Source: Parus major
Taxonomy: Eukaryota; Chordata; Aves; Passeriformes; Paridae
DNA: 64,000 nt
Reading direction: 5' to 3'
NCBI RefSeq assembly: GCF_001522545.3
Contig: NC_031771.1
Location: 26,442,226 to 26,506,225, forward strand
Shown: positions 38,557 to 48,775 of the stretch, piece after piece
Numbering within the stretch: position 1 is the first letter of the stretch
Layout: each line of letters starts with the position of its first letter
The notes under the pieces: generated by a model
Told to the model about the DNA's origin: nothing
What the model saw: only the letters and a program-made list of their open reading frames with translations
Databases searched by the model: none
Translations under genes and position numbers: made by a program

Positions 38557-38600
38557 TTACAGAATCATAGAATATGCTGAGCTGGAAGGGACTCATCAGC
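38557..38600 (-). mobile_element. CR1 LINE 3' terminal remnant, minus strand
   Basis: 'acagaatcatagaat' followed by 'atgctgagctggaaggga' is the reverse complement of the CR1 3' UTR end, where 'tcccttccaactcag' precedes the terminal ATTCTRTG octamers. Only about 40 bases remain recognisable. The match breaks off after 'actcatcagc', so this is either an extremely truncated insertion or the surviving part of an old one. Confidence 0.75.
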
Positions 38601-40110
38601 TTTTGGAATCTTGTGTTTAAGAATGGCATGGTTTTGGGGATCATGGTTTTAAGTTTCACCCCATAATAGATGGTAGCTTCTTGGCCGATGACAGTCACAT
38701 TTTGCACATGAAGAAATAAGGTGATTCTGGTCTCCACCTTTTGCCCTCTCTATCTTCAGCCACATGTGTTTACTGTTTCCCTCCACTAGTGCTTTGGGTG
38801 CTGAACATGGCAGGGATATTGTATCAGATCATTAACCTGTCTGAAAGACATATCCAGCAAGACAAATTTGGTCTGTGAGCTTTCACGCTGTTCCTGCAAT
38901 ACCTGTGAGAGGGCAGCAGGCCTGCACAGCTGGGAATGGTGGTAAAGAGAGGGATGACAACCTTTTTGATAAAAGTAAATTATTAGAATAGCTTGGGCAT
39001 CACACTTAGCTGGTGCCTGGGTTGGTATTGTTGGCAGTGCTGGTAACAATTTTCCTGCGTCGTACAAGGCTTAAGGACAAAGAGGCAGCTTCATCCTTGG
39101 CATAATGCTATGATTGAAGTCACAGGAGTTGTACCCAGGGTGACTTTGTCTAAAGTGCCTTTTCAACAAAGTCTACTAAATCAGCTCATTCTTGCTGTCT
39201 CTTTTGTTTCTTTATTTGTGGCTACACTGAATTAGCATCTTAAATAAATTTCCATGGGAATCAGAGATGCAATAGCTAGCTTGCTTTCTCTTGTGCATCT
39301 ACAGTCTTTTCATAGCAATCTTTTCACAATCTCATGTACAGTGTTTAGGCACTTGATCCATATACATCAAGGGCTTTTCATGCCTATCCTGTTCCATAAA
39401 AAAATCTAACAGTGTAAGGTGCATAACATGCAATATATAGTTGATGGCAGAAGATTTGTAGCATATATATTTTATATACATTGATGAAACATCTCTCTTT
39501 CTGTTGTGACTTTTCGCCTATTCACTGTTTTTCCCACTCTCATTCTGACACATATTTTCTATATTTTGTGGCATGTAGCTTAGAAAAGAAAGAAAAATAG
39601 GTAATTTGATTTGATGAAGCAGGGCATTCTCTGCGTAGAACACAAGGTAAGAAAAGAGAGCTTTGTAAGGAAGAGAGAAAGCTGAAAAGCCAGGCCTTGT
39701 GATGAAGAGAGCTGTGGGAGTGAATCAGTAAGAAAGGAGAAACTCTGAAAAGGCCTCAAAGCTCAGGATATGGAAGCATGGCTTTCATGGAGGTGCGTGC
39801 AATGTGGCTGTGGTATGCAACAAAAGATTACCTCCTGAATTTTTTGTAGTAAACAATGCAGGTGCATTGGAAATAAGGTCGAGGCTCAATAATTAAAATA
39901 ATTAAAGCAATCATATACTGTGATCACACAGTGGACCTTGGCAGAGATTTACATGTTAAAAATACTAGAAGAGAGCTCTGCTAAAATAATGGTTTTGGTG
40001 TGAGTAGCACAGACTGAGTAAGAAATCTGGGCAAAAGTAAAGGCGGTGTATGTTATGTACCTGGGTGTCAGCTGATGGAGCTGTGCAATTGCATCAGAAT
40101 CTGAGATGTC
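38601..40110. other. Non-coding DNA, no gene recognised
   Basis: No gene or transposon was recognised. A purine-rich tract starts near 39580 and runs to about 39780. An AT-rich word cluster with TATATA runs lies near 39430-39480. Confidence 0.6.
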
Positions 40111-40119
40111 ATTGAAGAA

Positions 40120-40346
40120 CGTGCCTAGTACGTCTCACTGTGAAGAAAAACTTGCAAACGTGAACCGAGCACATTGCGGTGCAGCGCTTTGTGCCAGAAC
40201 TCTGGAGCAGCCTGTCAGCACAAGCCGGAGAGCTGCCATACGCCCGCCCGTCTGAACGAGGTGCGAACTCCAGCATCTGCTTCTGCAGGGAGTTCAGCTC
40301 CTTTATCAGAGCACAGGGGAGAGAAACGACTTGTGCCAAGACTACG
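40120..40346. other. CpG-enriched patch, function unknown
   Basis: Fourteen CpGs fall within about 227 bases (for example 40159, 40166, 40177, 40185, 40226, 40241, 40245, 40249, 40257, 40264), in a region otherwise almost free of CpG. Open frames exist on both strands, and the minus-strand frames (40109-40339 and 40215-40490) cover most of it. No protein family is recognised, so none is called. It could be an unmethylated regulatory element, an exapted old repeat, or an exon. On the minus strand a pyrimidine-rich stretch (tttctctcccctgtgctctg) precedes an AG near 40297-40300, which could serve as a 3' splice site. Confidence 0.4.
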
Positions 40347-40429
40347 GGGAATGTAATGTGATTGGATTGCTTTAATTTGACCCCAGAAAACGATCTTAAA
40401 ATTAGGAGCTGTCAGGGCATTTAATAAAA

Positions 40430-41480
40430 TATGCCTAAAACACAGGGTGAAATATAGGACTGGAGAAAAGCAGAAAGCTGAAAAATACAAATGGATGCTT
40501 GTAAATCACTGACATAAAATGGTACAGGAGCCCACACAAGCAAATAGTAAAAGCTGGGTAGAATATAACAAGAAGTAGGGTGCCTTTGAGAGTGCAAGAG
40601 AGGGAGGAGTAGATGCTGAGAGAATTAATCAGAAAGGTCAGAGAAAAAACAGTGAAATCCAGAAAGATGGCATGGTTTTTAAGGAGGAATTTAGTTATTT
40701 CCAAAGCAAAAAAGAGCTCAAAGAGCCTGAAGCTTGAAGCACAAAGCATGATATTTATGCAGGGAGTTATTATAAAACACTTGATGAGACAGATTTTGGT
40801 GGCAGACAGGCCTCACAGCCAAACTAGAGGCATAAGAAAGTAGGACAGAGCTGGGATGAAATGGGATCAGCAGCTGTAAGCAGAGTATTCAATTAACTAG
40901 GAACAATTCAATTCAAACAACAAAGGAGAGAGGAACTTGGGCAGACAGGTGGGAACATAGACGACTGAGGCAAGATCAGAAGGAGCTTATATTTCAGGGA
41001 GTATTCACTCCATGCAATAACTCTTTTGTCTCTGTGTTAAGATCAGTAAACTGACAGAGAAGCATTTGCTTCTGTGCTGCATTACCTTTCCTTGAATGGT
41101 GGGGGGACAGACAAGGAGAGCACAGCGTGGTGCTGAAGAGAAGGGAGACTTGAACACCTCCACGTTTGACAGCAATAACTTGCTATATCCAACTTGGTTG
41201 TCTCACAGAACCTTACTCTAAGGTGCCTCTGTTGCGACTCTGCTCTTTCCAGGAGAGCGGGACCCAAAGAGCCAGCAGTTTAAGATGAAGGCGAAGAGAA
41301 GCAATCATAGGAGGATCAATAAAGGTTGAGGGGTCAGGTCAAGAAGGTCAGGGTAAGACATTTGTGACAGAGAAGTGAGAAATGCCACTGTCAGCAAATA
41401 AAGCAGATAAAGCATGTTAGGAAGGATGAGAATAAGAAAAAGGATGGAGAGAATTAAAATTAGAGACTTGGCAAGTGAAA
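40430..41480. repeat. Long purine-biased region
   Basis: The plus strand is strongly A/G-biased over roughly a kilobase, with runs such as ggagaaaagcagaaagctgaaaaa and agagagggaggag. The bias produces long Leu/Ile/Ser-rich minus-strand frames (40435-40749 and 41305-41664) that look membrane-like but are composition artefacts. No repeat unit was found. Confidence 0.55.
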
Positions 41481-41766
41481 TTTCTGTACAGTGAATATGA
41501 ACTAAATTTAATTTAGAGGTCTTTTGTTTGCTTGTATGTTCGACTGACCTAAAAGAAACAGAGCATTGGAGATGCCTGCAGGCTCCCCATAAGTGTTTGT
41601 TTGAATACACAGCAAATACGTGCTTTTCCTGAAATGATCTATTGATTTTTGTTTTTCCTTCCACCTTAATGCCTAGTAGTAAACCGTCAAGCCTGAGCCC
41701 TTCCCAATCAGTCCCTCTTGTTCCCCTGCCTAAGAATGAAACACAATATCTTGAACACCCAGAATG

Positions 41767-41994
41767 CGAAGAAGGAGCTAATCATTGGCTCGCATTGTGG
41801 CTGGCAGGGCAGGCCCGCCTCTTTGGCTTGTGCTGACAAGCTGTTTATGTTTGTGCACGGCCACCCTTTAACTCAGCCGCCCGATGGCCGAAATGGGACC
41901 AACTGTCTGAATGCTGCAGGGAGCTACATCTTCTCATCAGAGGCACGGCAGATTTCAGCCTCTCATTCTCCCGCCTGGACTCTATGGAACACTA
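41767..41994 (+). other. CpG-enriched patch ending in a strong 5' splice-site match
   Basis: Nine CpGs occur between 41767 and 41973. An inverted CCAAT box (ATTGG) lies near 41784-41788. The block ends at CTA|GTAAGT, with the GT at 41995-41996. This is the layout of a promoter plus a non-coding first exon on the plus strand. A plus-strand frame (41718-42002) runs through it and stops eight bases into the putative intron; it matches no family I know. A CpG-containing enhancer is the main alternative. No transcript evidence is available here. Confidence 0.35.
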
Positions 41995-42246
41995 GTAAGT
42001 AGCCTTCTGTCTTCTTGTGGCTTTTCTCCTCAGACTGAGAGCATGTTTTAGCAAGGCAGGTAGGTGCTGTCATTCACAGAGGCAGTATTAAAGCATTTTC
42101 CTCTGTCTGGAGTAAAAAGAGCAGCTACTTTGTATGCCGTGCCATGGCTGCAAGGATCACACGATTTCAATGTCAAATGAGACCTTCCTGGAAAGCAAAG
42201 GGAAGAAGTTAATAAGGACACAATCCATTTAAACTTATTAAGTTGG

Positions 42247-42255
42247 TTTTTTTTT

Positions 42256-42294
<39 letters not shown>

Positions 42295-42330
42295 CATACA
42301 ATATATATATATATATATACATACATACAC
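42247..42330. repeat. Compound microsatellite: poly(T), (TA)n, (CATA)n, (AT)n, (CATA)n
   Basis: A 14-15 base T run is followed by about fifteen TA units (to 42290), CATACATACA (42291-42300), about nine further AT units, and a second CATA block (42320-42330). The minus-strand frame over it (42048-42335) encodes Tyr-Ile repeats and is an artefact. Such loci are usually highly length-polymorphic and prone to sequencing error. Confidence 0.95.
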
Positions 42331-45300
42331 TTCATTTAATCTGCATCTAGTCTTTTTTTTTAGATGCATTTACAGTATTTGATTATCCAGTCTCATTTTA
42401 AACAGCAGCAATTTTTGCAAGGTCATGAGTAGTGTGGTTTGGAAAAGTGTGAAATGGCTGGAAATGAGATAGTATAAAATGAATGCTCTCCAAAATGCTG
42501 GTAGGTGCTGTAATGTTTGAAGGTATATGCCTAGCAGTAGAAAGTTGTGGTCAGAGATTTCAGTCCTCTTTGTTGACTGGGAATTGTTATTAGGAACTAT
42601 TCACAGCTCCACAGAGCAAAAGAGTGTAGAGATGGCATGAGCATGACTTCTTGTATCTTTAGTATGCCCTTTCTAATTTTCAGAATTTGAAAACAAATAT
42701 TGCCTGTTTGGATAGTATTATTCAACTTACACCTGCACTGCATATACTGATGAACTTTTCAACTTTCTCTTTTACTATTTACACCAGCAAAGAAAGTCCT
42801 AATGTCACTGTCAGAGCTGGCCACCATGCAGAATCTCAGAACTAGTCTGCTGCTCAAGTTTGGGCAGGTCTGGATGTAGATTTCATGTGGTAACTGAGGC
42901 TCAGGCTGTGAGTCCAAGATACCTGAGGGGGCAAAAGGTGGCTGTCACTGTAAATAAGCGTGTTCATTATTCCTCTATTTAAAATCACAGGAAAGTAAGT
43001 TGCAATCAGATCTTCATTAGCCTTGACTCATGCCAAAAAAAAAAAATTAAAAGCAAATCCAAAGCAAGGTCTGATGCCATGTTCCTTTCAGCTTGTTTTG
43101 CTTGCTCCCTGTGGATGTACTCAATAGTGGAATACTCTGGGGGTTGTGCCTTTGTCTCTGCTGTGCTGCTTGTGTTTAAGGGCTGTGCATGGCTCCCCCA
43201 GACAGCCCTGGTTGCAGCCTGTAAACTTTTGGCTCAACAATCCTACTTACCTATGGGATCTTGACTGCATCATTCAGTGAGTTGTGGATTGTAGAGGGCC
43301 AGTCAAGCAATATTATATTTAGAAAGCAGCGGCTAACAGACAGCTAGACAGAAACTTTCTAATAACACCAATCAAATTACAGGCAGCTGTTGTACTTAGT
43401 ACATTTTAAGTAGGTCTTGATGCTGATGGTTGTTCAGCTCTGAGTCTGAGCTTTCTCTACAGCAGTGCAGTGCATGTGTGGTGGTGTATGAATTAAAGCT
43501 AATTACTGCAATAAGCTGCTTCTGTGCCAGGCTGTGAATACAAGCCAGAGTGTTTCAGTCAGTTGCACTAAGCAGCAGATAGATACTAAGCCTTGATTAG
43601 TAAAGATGGTTTTTGTCTATGAAATAAGAAAGCAGGATCTCAGTACTTAAATGAAAGCCTTGAGATACACCACACACCTAGGAATTGTTGCTGTGCCCTC
43701 ACAGTAAATAGTTAGGAGTAATCAATATGCTCAACACATTGTCTGTCTCTTGACTAAAGAAAAAAATCCCTTGCACATCACGAGCTCAGCACAACATGGC
43801 TGGCTCTGAAGGGACAGACTGTGCCTGTTTGATTTGCATCAGGGTAAACAGGCAGAAAATTAAAATTGATTTTTTTTTTCCCTCCCAGAGAGATAATTTT
43901 GAAGATGTATTTACAGGGCTTGCTAAAACAAGGCGCTGAATCAACATCCTTCATAAAAGAAGTGTTCTGAACTGAATAAGCTATAATTGCACTTTTTGAT
44001 TCTGAGCTGGTAGGCAGTTTGTGAAAACAAAGTTATTTACTAATACTCATTAACAAAGCTTTCAGATGGCCTGGGAAGCAGAGAAGCGTATCATGCTCAA
44101 TCTGCAAAAGAAGGAGATAAAATCTGCAAGGAAGCTGGAAATAGAACTGCTTACTGTGGTTAATTTTCTTCCTCTAGTTCTGTAGGTCCATTTGCCAGCA
44201 CTTTCCTGTGGCTGAGTATTTAGTCTGCAGGCACACTTGTAATATAGCTATTGTTCAGTTGTTCAGAACTTAATAAAAGTTATTATTTGGGGTTGATGGA
44301 AACCCTGACCTTTTACCAATATTTTCTAAATATACTCATGGTTACCAGATTATTAGATCCACTATATTTCCTTTACATTGTCTTTGGGAATGTCAGACCA
44401 GCTCCCAAAATGCATCAATATCTTGGGAAGGAACAGCTCTGTAGATAACTAAGAATTTTGAGTTATTGGAGCTCTAATTAATGACACTGGGCATTTGAAT
44501 TTTTAGTGAAAGAAGAAGGCTTTGAGGGTACTTCATGCTTTGTTATTAGCAGCTGCTCTGCTGATATGTCTTATATGCTTTACACACATCAATTAAGGTT
44601 ATGATGAAGGAGAGCCTGTGAGTGAAATACTGCATGTCTCCCTCCCATCAGCTGTTTGAGTCTGATGAAGAAACTGAACTGTCAGGTAACAGCAAAAAGT
44701 CTGAGGGTTTAAAAGATGCAAAGGCAGCCTTCTGTCAGGTTTGGATAGATTTCCTTGTAAAATCACTGACTGTCAGAAGTCAGGTCTCCATAGGGATAAA
44801 GGCTGAGATTTCCCTCCTCAGCCTCCTTGAGTAAGTTGTCCTCTCTCTTAAATGTGAACCCTCTGATTGATATCCTCAGTTTTCACCCATGCCTATGAAA
44901 GGTTTTAAAATCTTTCACTGTGGGGTTTTTGTTTGTTTGTTTTTTCCTTCCCAGATCCCTTTTCCTAGGTATTAGATGTTAGGTAAGGGATGTTGTTGCC
45001 ACTAAAGTGGAACGTACTGTTTGGTTCTAAAAAACGAAAAATGCTAAGCATGCAGCCTTTTCTATTAAAAAAGCAGCAGAGCTGTATTATCCAGATCTCA
45101 CTTGTACATTAAGAGCAGAAGGTCTTCCTCTAATGTGTGCATTTTATTTTGATGGTGTTACCTGGAGAAGGAAAGAATCTTAGGAAAGAAAAGGATTGCT
45201 AGGCAGGTTATAAGTGCAAAATTCACCCCTGGAGAATATAGGCAGTCTCTCAACCAGGTATTTGCCACAGGTCTTGTTCTGTAGGGTGATCTGCCTGAAA

Positions 45301-48219
45301 TAAAACGGAAAACTTGGGTAAAGACAGGGAAAAAAGGGATTACTTCCTACCTTCCTTGCCTGTGACAAAGAGTGACTGGCAGAGGCTAAGTTGTCTTCAG
45401 GTCTATGCTGTTTTCAAATCATCAGTATGTACCAGTTTCCACTGGTTCCTTTGACTAATCTCCCTCCTGTCTGACATATCTGCCCTCTGTGCTAGCCAGC
45501 AACGCCGAAAGAAACAATCTTCAGTGGCATCCCAGCACTTGCACTGGCTATGCACTGCTGTCATGCTGGGAAGATGTCTCCTTGGACTCCACTGGCAAGC
45601 CCTAAACTTCCTTCTTACTGGAATTAGTGGCTTACAGAACAGGCTCTCTGAAGTGCTGCTTTGCTTTAATAGTGTGTAAAAGGCACAGTTGTGCAAACTA
45701 CCTTCTCTTAGAGTACAGACAGGGCTGGTATATTAATTGTAGCCTCCAGATGGCTTATTTCTCTCTCTAGCTCATCTCTGGCTCAGAAAGCAAATTGTAT
45801 CCCAGCATGTGCTCAAGTAGGCAAGAAATATTATAGATGCCATGGTTTCTTCATCCATGAAGATGCTTTTAAATATTTCCGTTTCCTTCTTTTTGCCTGT
45901 GTAGTTGCCCAAAGGTTTAAGAAATGAGAAATTTTAGCTTGTAGCATAAAATGTCCCTAATTAAGAGGGTAGCTTGCTGTGTTCTTCTTTGCTGCTGTCT
46001 AAAAAAATTATCACGGCTGTCATCAGCCTTTTCCTCTTATCACTGCTCGTTCACAGCATGTGAAACTGAGAAGCATTGTATCCGTTAACATTCAAGGAGT
46101 GTGTTGCAGTTTCTATCACAAAATGAAATCATACTGTGGTTTGTTTTCTTCTTGGCATCTTTATTCTAATGCAGCATCTTCAGTTGACACTTTACCTAAT
46201 GCTCTCTAATGTAATCACCTAATGTACTGTCAAAAGTTAGTATTTCTTACACTAATATCCTGGCATGCAATTCTGCAGGTCTTACACTGGCAAAACTGTT
46301 GCTGAAGGCAATAAAGAGGCTGGTTACTTAAGGACTGAAATGGGACTGTGAGAATTATTATCTTTTCCCATATGTGTGGTTTAATTTCTGCTTCTGACTG
46401 GGATGTTTAATTTTAGCATGATGCCTTTGGCCTTCTTTTCAATCAGTTTTCGAATGTGTAAGAACAAGTTAATAAGTATTTGATGAGGTTAATATCAACT
46501 CCAGCATTGCAGTGGCTGAACTTTCAGCACTTTTCAGACATTGCTTTCATGAGACCATTGGTCTAAAGAAATGTGTCCTTTTCTCTGTATGAAATGTCTC
46601 CCTGTATTTTTCTCCTGATACCCACTCTTCTCTATCACTTTGAAATCTATACTCATATACACTTTGGGATCTAGAGCTACATCAAAACATTTCCTTGGAT
46701 CATACTGTCTACAGAAAATGTTACACTGTCACATTCCAATAAACAGATGGGAAAATGTGAGCCAGGGCTAATGTGGCTCTGGCTGCAAAAGAGGAGATGC
46801 AAGATTGGGAAGAGATGTTCATGAGGATGGACAGCATCTTTTATACCAATGCAGGTATACAGGTAAGGATAGTTTTATTAGAGAAAGCCTTCTTCCCTAC
46901 TTGCCTAAAAGTTCTGCTCAGTTTCAAGCCTTTCAGCCTTTGATTCTGGCTTGTAGTGCCTTCTGGCCTCAGGGCCCTCATCTTTAGTCCAAGTGTCCAG
47001 CTCATGCCTATGTAGGGAGGGCATCTAGCTTTTCCCTGTCGTCCATGCCCCTTGCCTCACTCACAAAGTTCACAGCCTCTTCATATTTCTGCCACAACTC
47101 TTTTCCTATCCTAGAGACACCTTTTTTCCCTGGCCTCCCATGTCCCATCCTCCTGAACCTCTGTGTTCTGTGCCACTTAAGATGTTTGTTCTCCCTGCCT
47201 CTCAGTCCTTAAGAGCTTTCCCAGAGCTCTTGCCTCCTTGCTGTATTCTCTTCTTATTCTGTCTTCCTCACTGCAGCCCAGTGTTTGCAATCTGAGAGAC
47301 AGGGGGCTCTTTGTTCTCCCCTGGAGTCTCAAGTTCTTCAGTGCAAAGGTCTCAACATACTTTCTTTCTCCTCTTTATTGCACTTGGTGGCAGGAAAGTA
47401 GGACAGGTCCAGGGTAAACCAGGCACGTACTAGTTTTTTGTGTGCTGTAAAGGGGGATAGCTCCAGGCAAGGTCAGAGAAAAGACAAAGCCAAGAAATAT
47501 ATAAGCATGGTATTTTTATTTTTTCTTAGAAAATGTAGCCCTTTTTATTTTTCTTGGCAAACAAAGTGTCCAGTGTTCAACAAATATCTTGTGAACCAAC
47601 CTCAGGCCCAGAGCTGCTTTTGAACTGTTTGCTGTGATTCTTCATGTGCTCATTTCTTTGTGTTACCAGTCACATGGTAACATTTCTGATTCTTGGATGA
47701 ATGATGTTTTCAAACAAAAAGAGGGATTTGGACACATTACTTTTGGTTCAGAACTCTTCATGAATGCAGACATATGAAAATGTCTTACATCAGTGTTTCC
47801 TGGATACTTGCTTTTGAAAGGAAGCGTACATGAATGGAAGTTTGTGAAAAACAGTAATACTGAGAGAGTACACTTTTACAGGAGCCAGGGCTGTTGGTTA
47901 ATTTCTCAGAGTAGCACACTATGATTCAGAGCAGTGCAGAGCAGAAGTGTGAGCCTGGCACAGGCTGAATGTATGCCTATATTTAAGGCATGTAGTTGCC
48001 ACAAAAGTGTGACTGAAGACCTTGAAGTAGTATTACTTCAGGAGAAGTGTGGGGCTTACCTGCTGTTACACAGTACATTTCTATAAGAAGCTTGAGCATT
48101 TGGTGACAGTTGTCTTTCTTCCCCTGCTCCAGTCCATAATGTCTGCAGCACTCAATGGACACCTGTGAGCTAATTCACCTCTCTCAGGTAGCATAAAATA
48201 GATGCATTTTTTTTCACAG
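42331..48219. other. Non-coding DNA, no gene confirmed
   Basis: No recognised transposon or gene was found. A possible micro-exon is noted at 44652-44685. A pyrimidine-rich stretch on the plus strand runs from about 46990 to 47375, the opposite bias to the 40.4-41.5 kb region. No periodic repeat was seen. Confidence 0.6.
44652..44685 (+). other. Candidate 34-nt micro-exon (speculative)
   Basis: A pyrimidine-rich stretch ending CCCATCAG precedes this segment, and TCAG|GTAAC follows it. In one frame it encodes an acidic peptide, LFESDEETELS. Both splice-site matches are reasonable, but a 34-base segment bounded by such matches is expected to arise by chance in a window of this size. Confidence 0.15.
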
Positions 48220-48286
48220 GGCAGTTTTCTGTCAGGCAATGAACTCCATCTGTTCACTGGGAGTCCAACAAGTTCCCCAGTGTCAG
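48220..48286 (+). other. Candidate 67-nt exon with strong splice-site matches
   Basis: The segment is bounded by ttttttttcacag on its left and by TCAG|GTAAGAAG on its right, both near-consensus. Two of its three frames are open. In the frame with a leading partial base it ends in phase 0, which would join in frame to the next candidate at 48707. I do not recognise the peptide in either frame. It may be a genuine exon of an unidentified plus-strand gene, an alternative or cryptic exon, or chance. Confidence 0.3.
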
Positions 48287-48657
48287 GTAAGAAGTGTGAG
48301 GGTGCACTCAGAGGGGAACAGGGGCCTTTGAAAACAGTCTAATGTTTGTATTTTGAAATTATGTTCTTCTAATATTTGACCTTCCCTGATGAAAACCACT
48401 GGGGCATGTGCATTGCATAGTGTTTGCTGACTTGTTGCTTAAAGAATATAAAGTATCCAGCCATTAACTCCCGTTCTGCAGACTTGTGGGTAGGAAAAAG
48501 GAATCATCATTTCATCTCACTTAGAAGGGAGAAGGCTGTGTAAGTCTCCATCACCAATGTGCTCAGAATGAGCTCATGTGCCCCAGGCAAGCTCAGATCC
48601 CTGCAGTCACAGATGTAAGTGAGACCTGATGGGAAAAGTGGTTTTGTTATGTTTATT

Positions 48658-48698
48658 CTCTTTTTCTATTTTTTTTTCTTTATTTATTTTTTTTTCCT
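48658..48698. repeat. T-rich tract
   Basis: About 40 bases almost entirely T with scattered A and C. It acts as a long polypyrimidine run directly upstream of the AG at 48705-48706. It could also be a simple low-complexity tract. Confidence 0.8.
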
Positions 48699-48706
48699 GG
48701 GGACAG

Positions 48707-48775
48707 CCAGGAGCGACCACATACAGCAGTGAAAAGAGAAGCAGCCGTGGGGCTTTCTCCAGTGATGACATCAAG
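48707..48775 (+). other. Candidate 69-nt exon following a long pyrimidine tract
   Basis: After the T-rich tract and 'cctggggacag', a 69-base segment stays open in phase 0 and encodes a Ser/Arg/Asp-rich peptide containing 'RSSRGAFSSDDIK'. The following 5' splice-site match, AAG|GTTGTA, is weak. The frame continues only ten codons further, to a TGA, so read-through would give a short terminal exon. Together with 48220-48286 it could form a two-exon unit with a 420-base intron. No family was recognised. Confidence 0.2.

Noticed and set aside
40435..40749. Minus-strand 104-codon frame rich in Phe, Leu and Ser
   Set aside because: Same purine-bias artefact as the neighbouring frame.
41305..41664. 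Minus-strand 119-codon frame with a Leu/Ile-rich, membrane-like stretch
   Set aside because: It lies in a purine-biased tract whose complement is rich in Leu, Ile and Ser codons. The hydrophobic run is a composition effect.
42048..42335. Minus-strand frame with Tyr-Ile repeats
   Set aside because: It is a translation of the TA/CATA microsatellite.
48060..48162. Minus-strand segment ending in a good donor (CAG|GTAAGC) and open in two frames
   Set aside because: Its upstream acceptor has almost no pyrimidine tract, and it lies antisense and close to the better plus-strand candidate. It mainly shows how often splice-site matches arise by chance.
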